Below the pieces are notes generated by a model. That model searched no databases, was not told the DNA's origin, and worked only from the letters and a program-made list of their open reading frames with translations. From Actinomyces johnsonii (GTDB lineage: Bacteria > Actinomycetota > Actinomycetes > Actinomycetales > Actinomycetaceae), in assembly GCF_006546835.1 (NCBI RefSeq), contig NZ_VICB01000017.1:1-54847 (forward strand): a stretch of 54,847 nucleotides of DNA, given 5' to 3'. Of this stretch, positions 1 through 8,090 are shown piece after piece. Position numbers and translations under genes: made by a program. The first letter of the stretch is position 1; the number at the start of each line of letters is the position of its first letter.

Positions 1-1
1 C

Positions 2-31
2 TACCTGAAGAACGACCGGCTCAATGTGTGA
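2..31 (+). CDS. possible 3' end of an upstream gene (partial)
   Basis: An open frame enters from the left edge and encodes nine residues ending LKNDRLNV before a TGA stop. It could be the C-terminus of a gene lying outside the window. There is too little sequence to name a family or to be certain that the frame is translated. Confidence 0.25.
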   Translation, partial: YLKNDRLNV

Positions 32-166
32 GAAATATATGTCACGGGGATACTACTCCCCATACTGGGCAGGTGACGTGCCGGAAGATTTTGGGCACGC
101 TGGGTCCAGTCGCGCCGCCGAGCGCACTGCGACACCATTCCCCGAACACAGAAAAGGTCGTCTCTC

Positions 167-622
167 ATGAGCGCACAGCAACCCGCCCAGAGTGCCCCCC
201 AGACCCCTGACAGCAACGACTCCGGTGAGGACCAGCCCCTGCGCACGCGCTACTACTACCTCATCATGACCATCATGGTCGTGATCGGCGTCGTCATCGA
301 TATCGCGATCTTCATCGGGATCATCACGAACGCCGAGGGGAGGGTGCGCATCCCCTACCTGGTCTTCATTCTTCCCGTTGTCGGCGCTCTGGCGGTCGGC
401 AGGTTCGCCGACGCGGCCCTGGCCAAGAAGTCTCCCCACCTGGTGCCCGGTTACATGGCCCCGCAGTACCAGCCCTATCCGAGTGCGACCCCTGCACAGC
501 AAGGCTACGGCCAGCCCCAGCAGCCGCAGTACGGACAGGTCCCCACCGGTCAGGCTCCCCAGAACCAGCAGCCCTATGACCAGGGAGGGCAGCTGGGGCA
601 GACCGGCCCGGTCGGCTACTGA
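167..622 (+). CDS. small membrane protein with Pro/Gln/Gly/Tyr-rich tail
   Basis: This 151-residue protein has a short polar N-terminus, two predicted membrane segments (about residues 31-54 and 63-80) and a cytoplasmic-looking tail from about residue 95. The tail is built of repeated Tyr/Gln/Pro/Gly units such as QPYDQGG and PQQPQYGQ. The ATG follows an AAAAGG ribosome-binding site. The gene stands alone about 60 bases before radA. I do not recognise a named family. Pro/Gln/Tyr-rich low-complexity tails on small membrane proteins are common in actinobacteria, and similar N-terminal tails occur on the two paralogous membrane proteins at 6112 and 7103. Its function is unknown. Confidence 0.75.
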   Translation: MSAQQPAQSAPQTPDSNDSGEDQPLRTRYYYLIMTIMVVIGVVIDIAIFIGIITNAEGRVRIPYLVFILPVVGALAVGRFADAALAKKSPHLVPGYMAPQYQPYPSATPAQQGYGQPQQPQYGQVPTGQAPQNQQPYDQGGQLGQTGPVGY

Positions 623-673
623 GGCCCGCAGGGCGCCCGAGCAGATGCCCGAATAGATGTCGGTGGGGCCCGA

Positions 674-679
674 TACGCT
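674..679 (+). promoter_or_regulatory. -10 hexamer for leaderless radA transcript
   Basis: TACGCT fits the actinobacterial TAnnnT -10 element and lies 6 nt before the GTG start of radA. There is no Shine-Dalgarno sequence between them, so transcription probably begins at or next to the start codon. Confidence 0.5.
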
Positions 680-685
680 CCCGTC

Positions 686-2110
686 GTGCCCACATCGAAG
701 AGTTCCAAGGCTCCCAAGGTCTCCTACCACTGCACCGAGTGCGGCTGGTCCAGCCCCAAGTGGATGGGCCAGTGCCGGGAGTGCCGCGAGTGGGGGACCC
801 TGGAGGAGGTCCAGTCCGCCGGCACCTCGGGTGGGGCCGTCGGCGGCAGCGCGCTGGCGGCGACTAGTGCCGTGCGCCCGGCAGTGGCCGCCCGCCCCAT
901 CGGGGAGGTCAGTGCCACCGAGGCCCGGGCGCGCCCCACCGGGGTGGGCGAGCTGGACCGGGTCCTGGGAGGCGGGATCGTGCCGGGCGCCGTCGTGCTG
1001 CTGGCCGGCGAACCCGGCGTCGGGAAGTCCACGCTGCTGCTCGACGTCGCCGCGAAGGCCTCCGCGGTGGCGCGCGAGCGCGGGGACGGCCCGGTCCTCT
1101 ACGTCACCGGTGAGGAGTCCGCCTCCCAGGTGCGGCTGCGGGCCGAGCGCATCGATGCCCTGGCCCCCGGGCTGCTCCTGGCCGCGGAGACCGAGCTCGG
1201 AGCCCTGCTGGGGCACGTGGAGGCGGCAGGTCCCTCCCTGCTGGTGGTGGACTCGGTCCAGACCATCGCCTCGGCGCAGGTCGAGGGCAGTGCCGGGGGC
1301 GTCACCCAGGTCCGAGCAGTGGCCGGCGCACTCATCGCGGTGGCCAAGGAGCGCGGTATCCCGGTCCTGCTGGTGGGGCACGTAACCAAGGACGGCGGGA
1401 TCGCCGGGCCCCGGGTGTTGGAGCACCTGGTCGACGTCGTCACCCAGTTCGAGGGCGACCGCCACGCCCGCCTGCGCCTGCTGCGGGCCGTCAAGAACCG
1501 TTACGGCCCCACCGATGAGGTCGGCTGCTTCGACCTGGGAGAGCGGGGCATCGTGGGGTTGGCGGACCCCTCGGGGCTGTTCCTATCCGCCGCCCGCTCC
1601 GAGGTACCGGGCACCTGCGCCACCGTCACCTTGGAGGGGCGCCGCCCCATGCCGGTGGAGATCCAGGCGCTCGTGGCCTCCACGAACGCCGGCTCACCTC
1701 GGCGCACCACCTCCGGGGTGGACCACTCGCGCACAGCCATGGCGCTGGCGGTTCTCAGCGCCCGGTTGCGGGTGGACACCTCCAGCGCGGACGTCTACGT
1801 CTCCACCGTGGGCGGGGCGCGCGCCGTCGAGCCGGCCACCGACCTGGCCGTGGCCATCTCCGTGGTCTCGGCTGCGCGCAACCTGCCCACGCCCGCGGGG
1901 CTCGTGGCCTTCGGCGAGGTCGGATTGACCGGCGAGGTGCGCGCCACCGTCGGTGTACAGCGGCGCCTGGCGGAGGCCTCCCGGCTCGGCTTCGACCGGG
2001 CGATCGTGCCACTGGCGGGCTCGGCCGAGCTGCGCGAGGTCGCCGGGATGCAGGTCCTGCCGGTCGCGCACGTGGGCGAGGCGATGGGTGCGGCACTGCC
2101 CCGCGGCTGA
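686..2110 (+). CDS. radA: DNA repair protein RadA
   Basis: RadA is a RecA-family ATPase that promotes branch migration of recombination intermediates during double-strand break repair. The 474-residue protein has the family architecture. A C4 zinc finger is formed by Cys16, Cys19, Cys30 and Cys33. The Walker A motif GEPGVGKST is at about 108-116, the RadA-specific KNRYG motif at about 270-274, and a Lon-protease-like C-terminal domain runs from about 300 to the end. Length is normal. The start is GTG; a TAnnnT hexamer lies 6 nt upstream with no ribosome-binding site, so the mRNA is probably leaderless. disA follows about 300 bases downstream, a pairing seen in many Gram-positive genomes, where both act in DNA integrity. 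Confidence 0.97.
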   Translation: MPTSKSSKAPKVSYHCTECGWSSPKWMGQCRECREWGTLEEVQSAGTSGGAVGGSALAATSAVRPAVAARPIGEVSATEARARPTGVGELDRVLGGGIVPGAVVLLAGEPGVGKSTLLLDVAAKASAVARERGDGPVLYVTGEESASQVRLRAERIDALAPGLLLAAETELGALLGHVEAAGPSLLVVDSVQTIASAQVEGSAGGVTQVRAVAGALIAVAKERGIPVLLVGHVTKDGGIAGPRVLEHLVDVVTQFEGDRHARLRLLRAVKNRYGPTDEVGCFDLGERGIVGLADPSGLFLSAARSEVPGTCATVTLEGRRPMPVEIQALVASTNAGSPRRTTSGVDHSRTAMALAVLSARLRVDTSSADVYVSTVGGARAVEPATDLAVAISVVSAARNLPTPAGLVAFGEVGLTGEVRATVGVQRRLAEASRLGFDRAIVPLAGSAELREVAGMQVLPVAHVGEAMGAALPRG

Positions 2111-2283
2111 GGCCGTCAAGAAGGTCCAACCGGACAAGAGGACAGTGCTGCCGATGTTGCCGGTGCTGCCGACGCCGTCGGCGCAGCAGTGAACGATGCG
2201 CTCGACGGTGCGGCCACGGGTGGCCAACAGACCAAGTGGTCCAGTGTGGGAAGGCCCTCTCCGAGGGGCGGCCCGCCTGCCGA

Positions 2284-2289
2284 TACCAT
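2284..2289 (+). promoter_or_regulatory. -10 hexamer for the disA leader
   Basis: TACCAT matches TAnnnT and lies 6 nt before a GTG codon that opens a short reading frame upstream of disA. It has the same geometry as the leaderless starts of radA and mutY. Confidence 0.4.
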
Positions 2290-2295
2290 GGGGCC

Positions 2296-2370
2296 GTGAG
2301 CACCGGTGAGTGCGCACTCAACCAGATGGCGCGAAGCCAGACGGTCTGGGTCGCTCGCCCGCCCCGGTGA
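2296..2370 (+). CDS. putative leaderless 24-residue upstream ORF of disA
   Basis: Starting at GTG 2296, a 24-codon frame ends at TGA 2368-2370, 47 bases before the disA start. The peptide begins MSTGECALNQ and ends with the Trp/Arg/Pro-rich segment TVWVARPPR. The only evidence for translation is the TAnnnT hexamer 6 nt upstream of the GTG, an arrangement repeated at several confirmed genes in this window. If real, it would be a leader peptide that could modulate disA expression. It may equally be a chance frame in the 5' untranslated region. Confidence 0.3.
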   Translation: MSTGECALNQMARSQTVWVARPPR

Positions 2371-2417
2371 GCGACCACCGTGCGAGCCCCTCCCAGGACA
2401 CCGCGAGATCAGGAGAG

Positions 2418-3488
2418 ATGATGATCGAGGCCGCTGGCCAGCTGCGCGAGACGCTTGCGCTCGTCGCTCCCGGCACCGTCCTTCGTGACGGCCTGGAACG
2501 GATTCTGCGCGGTCGTACCGGGGCGATCATCGTGCTGGGCTTCGACCCGGTGGTCGAGGCCATCTCCTCCGGCGGCTTCCACCTGGACGTCGAGCTGTCC
2601 GCGGCCCGGCTGCGTGAGCTGGCCAAGATGGACGGCGGCGTCGTCGTCGACATGGACACGGCCCGGATCCGGCGCGCCAACGTCCAGCTCCTGCCCAATG
2701 CCTCGATCCAGACCTCGGAGACGGGCATGCGCCACCGCACCGCCGAGCGCGTGGCCCGTCAGACCGGCTATCCGGTCATCTCCGTGAGCCAATCGATGCG
2801 GATCATCTCCCTGTACGTGGACGGCAAGCGCCACGTTCTGGAGCCCAGCGAGTCGATCCTGGCCAGCGCCAACCAGGCCCTGTCCGCCCTCGAGCGCTAC
2901 AAGGCGCGCCTCGACCAGACCTCCGCCGGCCTGGACTCCCTGGAGATCGAGGACCTCGTCACCGTCCGCGACGTCACTGCGGTGCTCCAGCTCATGGAGA
3001 TGGTCCGCCGTATCTCCGCCGACATCGACTCCTATGTCCTGGAGCTCGGCACCGACGGGCGCCTCCTGGCGCTCCAGGTCGAGGAGCTCACCCGGGGCCT
3101 GCTCGCCGAGCATGGCTTCCTCCTGGAGGACTACCTGCCCGAGGGCCTGGACACCGCCACCGTGGACGCGCGCCTGAAGTGGGTGGGCTCCCCCGCCCTC
3201 CTGGACCTGGCGATGGTGGCGCGCTCCATGGGCCTGGGCGGCATCGACGGTCAGGACCTGGACGCCCAGGTCTCCCCGCGAGGCCTGCGGATCCTGTCCA
3301 AGATTCCGCGCCTGCCGGTGGTCACGGCCCGCGCCGTCGTGGAGCAGTGGGGGTCCCTGCAGGGGGTCCTGGGCGCCACTATCGAGGAGCTCGAGGCCGT
3401 CGAGGGCGTCGGTGCCCAGCGGGCCCGGACACTGCGCGACGGGCTGTCGCGACTGGCGGAGATCTCCGTCGTCGAGCGCTACTCCTGA
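2418..3488 (+). CDS. disA: DNA integrity scanning diadenylate cyclase DisA
   Basis: DisA makes cyclic di-AMP from two ATP molecules and scans DNA for branched structures. The 356-residue product has an N-terminal DAC cyclase domain (about 1-145), a helical spine and a C-terminal helix-hairpin-helix DNA-binding domain ending VEGVGAQRARTLRDGL. The RHR active-site motif is present (about 105-107). The usual DGA motif reads DGG (about 72-74), and the residue before RHR, normally Thr in GTRHR, is Met. The start was placed at ATG 2418 or the adjacent ATG 2421 because AGGAG ends just upstream and a 355-356 residue length matches the family; a longer in-frame start at 2310 would add an unlikely low-complexity extension. 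A putative upstream ORF precedes it. Confidence 0.95.
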   Translation: MMIEAAGQLRETLALVAPGTVLRDGLERILRGRTGAIIVLGFDPVVEAISSGGFHLDVELSAARLRELAKMDGGVVVDMDTARIRRANVQLLPNASIQTSETGMRHRTAERVARQTGYPVISVSQSMRIISLYVDGKRHVLEPSESILASANQALSALERYKARLDQTSAGLDSLEIEDLVTVRDVTAVLQLMEMVRRISADIDSYVLELGTDGRLLALQVEELTRGLLAEHGFLLEDYLPEGLDTATVDARLKWVGSPALLDLAMVARSMGLGGIDGQDLDAQVSPRGLRILSKIPRLPVVTARAVVEQWGSLQGVLGATIEELEAVEGVGAQRARTLRDGLSRLAEISVVERYS

Positions 3489-3565
3489 ATCAGCCCCGCC
3501 GCTTCGACGTCGCCGACCGGCCCTAACCGCCCTGGAACCGCGTCGGCCGCCCTGGGCCGAGCGCC

Positions 3566-4837
3566 TCAGCCGACGACGAAGACCCGGTCCTCGGTCAGGT
3601 CCTTGCCCCCCATGACGAAGCGGAATCGGTAGGTCCCGGCCCCGGCCGCGTTCCCGGGAGCGGTCTGCGCCTGACCGGCAGAGGAGCCGTCGGTCGCACT
3701 CGGATCGGCCGAAGGCGTCTCCTGGCCCGTGGCCTGCGCGCTCGCGTCGTTGCTCGGCGTGGAGGACGCCGAGGTGCCAGCCGGCGAGGCGGGTGCCGCA
3801 GTGGCGGCTGCGCAATCGGAGGTCGCCGCGTTCCCGTTCCACGTCACGCTGACGTCCGCGGCCTGCCCGGGGGGCAGGAGGAGAGGGCGCTCGGCCTGTC
3901 CCACCGGGCAGGCGATGGAATCCCACACCTGCTGGGAGCCCGAGGAGACCCGCACTCCCACGGCCTGGCTGCCGGCGTCGAGGAGGCAGGGCGCCGAGCC
4001 GTTATTGACCAAGGAGATGGTGAAGGTTGCCCCTGCGCCCACACCGACCGACTCCGGGCCGTGCACCGTATTCGACAGGGCAGCGGGATCACAGGCCACC
4101 GGCGTGGGGTAGACGGTGTGAACCTTGGCGGCGGCGCGCTCCTCCTCCTGGCTGCGGATGGTGCCGCGCACCCAGAAGTAGCCGACGATGATGGCCACCA
4201 CGAACAGCAGGAGGAACAGCAGCAGGCCGCCCAGCACCAGCGTGCGGCGCAGACCGTAGCGGGGCTGGGGAGGGATTGGCTTGCGCAGTCGGCCGCTGCG
4301 GGGCTGTTGGGGCCCCTGTGGAACCGAGTCGGGGGCGCCCGAGAGTCGCCCGCCGCCGATGCGGGCCCACTGCGCGCCCTTGCCCCAACCATGACGACGA
4401 CCGGAGCGTCCTGCCTGGGTCGAGCTCGTCCGGGCGGATCGAGCGGTCCCCGGGGCGGCCTGCCGCGAACGGGCTGCTGAGGATTCCCGGGGGCTCTGGG
4501 TGCGCTGCGGCTCCCCGCCTGCTCGCCCTTTCTGCGCCCCTCGGCCCTTGCCGCCCCGGGCCGGTTTTCCCGAGCGCCCACCGGAGGCCGACCGGCCCGC
4601 CTGCCCCGAGTGCAGGGGGTGGCCGGTCTGTTTGGTGCCGGGGGGACGGCCGCCTCGATTCTTGCCCTGTGGGGACCTGGCCGATCCGGCACCGGATCCG
4701 CTTCCACCAGCTGCCTGCCGATGGGGCCGCGACTGGGCCCCCGAGGACGAACGGCCCGCGGAGGAGCCCGCACCGCGACGAGTCGAGCCCCGTCGCCCTG
4801 CGCTTTCCCCACTACTGCGTCCGCGTCCTTTGGCCAT
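3566..4837 (-). CDS. single-pass membrane protein with Arg/Gly/Ser-rich cytoplasmic domain
   Basis: The 423-residue protein has three parts. About 200 N-terminal residues are extremely rich in Arg, Gly, Ser and Gln and are probably disordered and highly basic. One membrane segment follows (about 203-225, TLVLGGLLLFLLLFVV). The extracytoplasmic region has three Cys residues in a beta-sandwich-like context (SLVNNGSAPCLLDAG, DSIACPVG) and then an Ala/Ser/Thr/Pro-rich stalk and a short C-terminal strand segment. The outer part weakly resembles DUF4232-type lipoprotein domains; this is an impression, not a firm match. The ATG at 4837 was preferred to the upstream frame opening because TAGAGT lies 7 nt upstream, a leaderless arrangement. 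It converges on disA. The basic domain could bind nucleic acid or phospholipid. Confidence 0.75.
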   Translation of the reverse strand: MAKGRGRSSGESAGRRGSTRRGAGSSAGRSSSGAQSRPHRQAAGGSGSGAGSARSPQGKNRGGRPPGTKQTGHPLHSGQAGRSASGGRSGKPARGGKGRGAQKGRAGGEPQRTQSPRESSAARSRQAAPGTARSARTSSTQAGRSGRRHGWGKGAQWARIGGGRLSGAPDSVPQGPQQPRSGRLRKPIPPQPRYGLRRTLVLGGLLLFLLLFVVAIIVGYFWVRGTIRSQEEERAAAKVHTVYPTPVACDPAALSNTVHGPESVGVGAGATFTISLVNNGSAPCLLDAGSQAVGVRVSSGSQQVWDSIACPVGQAERPLLLPPGQAADVSVTWNGNAATSDCAAATAAPASPAGTSASSTPSNDASAQATGQETPSADPSATDGSSAGQAQTAPGNAAGAGTYRFRFVMGGKDLTEDRVFVVG

Positions 4838-4844
4838 GGCCAAG

Positions 4845-4850
4845 ACTCTA
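4845..4850 (-). promoter_or_regulatory. -10 hexamer for leaderless transcript of the gene at 3566
   Basis: On the minus strand this reads TAGAGT, followed by 7 nt and the ATG at 4837. No ribosome-binding site intervenes. Confidence 0.45.
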
Positions 4851-4942
4851 CCGGCGGGGTGCTTCGAGGCCGTGGACGCCCCGCCCGGGCGGTGCGCGGA
4901 TACATACTTCTCCGCCCGCGCCCGCACGCTCCCGGTCCGCGG

Positions 4943-5974
4943 CTACGGGAGCCGGTAGGTGGCGCCGTCGTCGTCGGAGGCGATGAGCCCGTCGGCCAGG
5001 AGGGAGGCCAGCACACGCGCGGGCTGGTCGGGGTCGGAGACGAGGCCGTTGGCGGTGCGCGAGCCCGCCTGGGCGGCGCAGGCCATCAGCTCCCCGGTCT
5101 CCACGGCCCGTCCGTCGGCCGCCTCCCGCAGGCGGGCCATGACCAGGCCACGGGCCTGGCGGTCGGTGCCGTGCCAGGCCTGGGTGCGGCGTCGGCCCGC
5201 GTGGACGTCAGCGGGGCGGCCGGCCGCCAGCCAGGCGCAGCTGTTGCGCCACGGGCAGGCGTCGCAGTCCGGGTCGCGAGCGGTGCACACCAGGGCGCCG
5301 AGCTCCATGACGGCCACCGACCAGTGAGCGGCGGTGGCGTCGTCGTCGGGCAGCAGGTGCAGCGCCCGCTCGCGCTCGGCCCGGTTGAGGCCGGGGGCGG
5401 GCAGGGCCTGGCCGCCGACGGCGCGCGCCAGGACCCGCCTGACATTCGTATCCAGCGCGAGGGCGCGGCGGCCGTGCGCGAAGGCGAGAACGGCGCCAGC
5501 CGTGTACTCCCCCACCCCAGGCAGGGCCAGGAGGGCATCCGGGTCGTCGGGCAGGACGGAGTCGTGTCGCTCGACGATGCTACGGGCGCACTCGATGAGG
5601 CGCAGGGCCCGGCGCGGGTAGCCGAGGCGTCCCCAGACCCGCAGTACCTCGGCGGTGGGCGCCTGGGCGAGTTCGACGGGTCCGGGCCAGCGCCGCATCC
5701 ACTCCTGCCAGGCGGGGATGACGCGGGCCACCGGGGTCTGCTGGCTCATGACCTCCGAGACGAGGACCTCCCACGGCGTGGTTCCGGGGCGGCGCCACGG
5801 CAGGTCGCGGGCATGGGCGTCGTACCAGGCGATGACGGCCTGCGCCGAGGGCTCATCCGGATCGGCAGGCACCAGCGCGGCTGCGGGCGCGATATGCACG
5901 GGCGGCGCCGAGGATGCCGGCGATGCCGACGCCGCAGCGGCGATCATGTCATGAGAGGCGGGGCGGGCAGGCAC
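4943..5974 (-). CDS. mutY: A/G-specific adenine glycosylase MutY
   Basis: MutY removes adenine mispaired with 8-oxoguanine. The product is about 343 residues and shows the HhH-GPD fold: catalytic Glu in SEVMSQQT (about residue 73), the hairpin LPGVGEYTAGAV, and catalytic Asp in ALDTNVRR (about 173). A C-x6-C-x2-C-x5-C cluster (CTARDPDCDACPWRNSC, about 229-246) should carry a [4Fe-4S] centre. The C-terminal region is short and lacks an obvious NUDIX-like 8-oxoG recognition domain, as is usual for the short actinobacterial form. The start chosen is GTG 5974, 7 nt downstream of TACGGT; an ATG 27 bases further in is an alternative. The Ala/Pro-rich first 45 residues are likely disordered. Confidence 0.93.
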   Translation of the reverse strand: MPARPASHDMIAAAASASPASSAPPVHIAPAAALVPADPDEPSAQAVIAWYDAHARDLPWRRPGTTPWEVLVSEVMSQQTPVARVIPAWQEWMRRWPGPVELAQAPTAEVLRVWGRLGYPRRALRLIECARSIVERHDSVLPDDPDALLALPGVGEYTAGAVLAFAHGRRALALDTNVRRVLARAVGGQALPAPGLNRAERERALHLLPDDDATAAHWSVAVMELGALVCTARDPDCDACPWRNSCAWLAAGRPADVHAGRRRTQAWHGTDRQARGLVMARLREAADGRAVETGELMACAAQAGSRTANGLVSDPDQPARVLASLLADGLIASDDDGATYRLP

Positions 5975-5981
5975 GGTGCAC

Positions 5982-5987
5982 ACCGTA
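5982..5987 (-). promoter_or_regulatory. -10 hexamer for leaderless mutY
   Basis: On the minus strand TACGGT is followed by 7 nt and then GTG 5974. This is the same TAnnnT-N6/7-start geometry as radA, panC, lysS and folP. Confidence 0.45.
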
Positions 5988-6111
5988 GCGGCAACGGCTT
6001 AACCAAGGCTGCTCGCCCCATCGCTCCGGGCTGTCAGAGTCCTCGCATTCCTCGCGGTCGTACCGTAGGTTTCCAGGTCGTGCCCTTTACCCTACGAGCC
6101 CGAGGCTTAAC

Positions 6112-6933
6112 CTACGATCGCATGGGCGCGCCCGTCTCCTGGGTGTAACCGCGGGCCACGGCCCAGGCCCAGATGCGGTCCAGTTCGGCATTTCCCCGGC
6201 GCTCCATCGTGGACCTCAGCAGGCCTCGACGAGTCAGTCCCGGCAACCAGACGGCTCGTCCCCGAGGGACCCTGACATAGGCCTTGGCGCTCATGCTCAC
6301 GCCTGCAGCGTCCCCGGCATCCCCGGCGAGGAAGGCCAAGACTATGAGGACGAGTCCCAGGAAAATCACCAGCAGCGGGGGTGCGCTGGGGCGCTTGACG
6401 AATAGGTCGCTACGGGATCGGGGCCAGGGGATGTCGCGCCGGAAGCCGAGGACTCGCGTGTGGATGCCGGTGGCGTCGAACTCAGTCCGCATGGACATCA
6501 TCACCGGAACAAACACCAGGAGCAGCAGCCCGGTGATGAGCAGGGCGAAGCCGAAGGCGGCATCGTCCCGGTCGCCAATAATCGTCTTGAGTCCGAACGT
6601 CAGGAGCAGCAGCCCGGTGCCGCCGCACAGAACGAATACGATCCAGCCGGACCCGGTCGCGGCGGTACGGCGGACCAGCCTGTCAGTCGCCGGCACGGCG
6701 GATGCTCCCCCGAGAGGATGCACCGACGGCGTGGTCGCTCGGACCCCGGGGATTCCCCGGGACACAGCGACGGGAACGGATGCCGGAGGTGCCGCTGGCT
6801 GCTGGTAGTTCGGTCGGCCGTCGTTCGATCGACCACCGCCAGCCTGACCGTACTGACTAGGCGCCCCCTGAGGAGCGGCCCCACCGTAGGAAACGGGCCG
6901 GCCGTAGGGGGCGCCAGTCGGTGGCTGCGTCAT
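6112..6933 (-). CDS. membrane protein, paralogue of the next upstream gene
   Basis: The 273-residue product has a Pro/Gln/Gly/Tyr-rich N-terminal tail (about 1-90), two membrane helices (about 105-150, WIVFVLCGGTGLLLLTFGL and FALLITGLLLLVFVPV) and a C-terminal cytoplasmic domain. A further hydrophobic stretch (LLVIFLGLVLIVLAFLAG) sits in that domain. It shares two blocks with the gene at 7103: DATGIH...RDIPWPRSR...LFVK and AELDRIW-WAVARGYTQETG. The pattern of a short strand with GI/GV, then R-IPW, resembles small actinobacterial PH-like membrane proteins, but this is tentative. The ATG was chosen because GAAGAGG precedes it. The two genes are tandem duplicates separated by about 170 bases. 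Confidence 0.8.
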   Translation of the reverse strand: MTQPPTGAPYGRPVSYGGAAPQGAPSQYGQAGGGRSNDGRPNYQQPAAPPASVPVAVSRGIPGVRATTPSVHPLGGASAVPATDRLVRRTAATGSGWIVFVLCGGTGLLLLTFGLKTIIGDRDDAAFGFALLITGLLLLVFVPVMMSMRTEFDATGIHTRVLGFRRDIPWPRSRSDLFVKRPSAPPLLVIFLGLVLIVLAFLAGDAGDAAGVSMSAKAYVRVPRGRAVWLPGLTRRGLLRSTMERRGNAELDRIWAWAVARGYTQETGAPMRS

Positions 6934-7102
6934 GGGAACCTCTTCATCAAGGCGGTCCGACACCAGATCGCGGGCAGTGGGAATGCCAGGAGCATATTCC
7001 ACGCCGACCGTGGCCACACCGCCTCCGAAGGGCCAGTCCTCCCCATGGACCGGGAACGCTGGAGGAGGCTGCACATTCCCGACGTCCGCACCCCGCCCCG
7101 AA

Positions 7103-7969
7103 TCAGGGGCGGCTCAGCCCCTGTCGACGCTCCTGACGCTCCCGGAGCCCCTGCTGGATGCCGAGAACGCCGCTCAGCTCGACGTACTCCCCCGTCTCCT
7201 GGGTGTATCCGCGCGCCACGGCCCAGTCCCAGATGCGGTCCAGCTCGGCGGCGCCCTTGCGCTCCAGCGCCTCGCCGCTGATACCGGACCAGGTCAGACC
7301 GGTCAGGGGGACGGCCTTGCCGTCGTTGTCGACGACGTGCGCCTCGGCATGACGGATCTGGGGCTTGCCGGCAGCGGCACTCAGGGCCGCCGGCGCACCG
7401 GAGACCTTGACGAACAGGCCCGTACGCGACCGGGGCCAGGGGATGTCACGACTCCTACCACCTGCCCCCACGTGAATGCCGGTGGCGTCGAGCACCGTGC
7501 GCACCGACATGAGGACAAGAATGCCGAGCAGCAGGAACAACCCGAGGAGCAGCAGGACGGCGAACGCAGTGAGCGTGCCCTCATCACCGAGATGGATCAG
7601 GTTCCAGACCGCTCCGGCCAGGCACACCAGCCCGAAGCCGCCACCGACGAGGAACTGGACGCGGCTGGCGGTCGTCGCCGTGGGTTTGAGCACGATCTTG
7701 TCCTGCTCGACTGGGATCGGACCGAGCTGGGAGGGCTGATAGTCGGGCGGAGGGACCGCCCCCGCCGGCTGCGGAGCGCCCGCAGCGCCATAGGCCGGAT
7801 GACCTGCGCCGGGCTGACCGTACTGGGGCTGAGAACCGGGCTGCTGGCCGTGCTGGGCCTGAAGACCGGGTTGACCGTGCTGGCCGGGTTGGGTGGGGAC
7901 GCCGTACTGGCCAGGTTGGACGGGCTGGAACGGCTGACCGTAGGGACCGTTGACCGGTGGCTGGCTCAT
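7103..7969 (-). CDS. membrane protein, paralogue of the gene at 6112
   Basis: The 288-residue product has a Tyr/Gln/Gly/Pro-rich disordered N-terminal tail (about 1-85) with repeats of the type QYGQPG. Two membrane helices follow (about 105-150), then a soluble region containing DATGIHV, RDIPWPRSRTGLFVK and ELDRIWDWAVARGYTQETG. Unlike its tandem paralogue it lacks the extra hydrophobic stretch in the soluble region and has a longer C-terminal tail. AGGAAAG precedes the chosen ATG. The function is unknown. A PH-like fold for the C-terminal half is plausible from the motif spacing but unproven. The pair is probably transcribed together leftward. Confidence 0.8.
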   Translation of the reverse strand: MSQPPVNGPYGQPFQPVQPGQYGVPTQPGQHGQPGLQAQHGQQPGSQPQYGQPGAGHPAYGAAGAPQPAGAVPPPDYQPSQLGPIPVEQDKIVLKPTATTASRVQFLVGGGFGLVCLAGAVWNLIHLGDEGTLTAFAVLLLLGLFLLLGILVLMSVRTVLDATGIHVGAGGRSRDIPWPRSRTGLFVKVSGAPAALSAAAGKPQIRHAEAHVVDNDGKAVPLTGLTWSGISGEALERKGAAELDRIWDWAVARGYTQETGEYVELSGVLGIQQGLRERQERRQGLSRP

Positions 7970-8090
7970 GAGCACTTTCCTCAAGGATTCTTCGGATACA
8001 CGGGACCTGGCGGGACCTGGTCAGGCTACCGCGACAGCCCCACTGCAGCCCCAGGTAGAACTCCCCATCATCCTTAACAGCCCTTGACGG

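Noticed and set aside
53..1465. A 470-codon minus-strand open frame over radA
   Set aside because: It is a shadow of radA with low-complexity composition and no recognisable domain.
6064..6116. CGTAGGTT...AACCTACG inverted repeat between mutY and the gene at 6112
   Set aside because: Arms of only 8 bp separated by 37 bases, overlapping a stop codon; not convincing as a terminator or operator.
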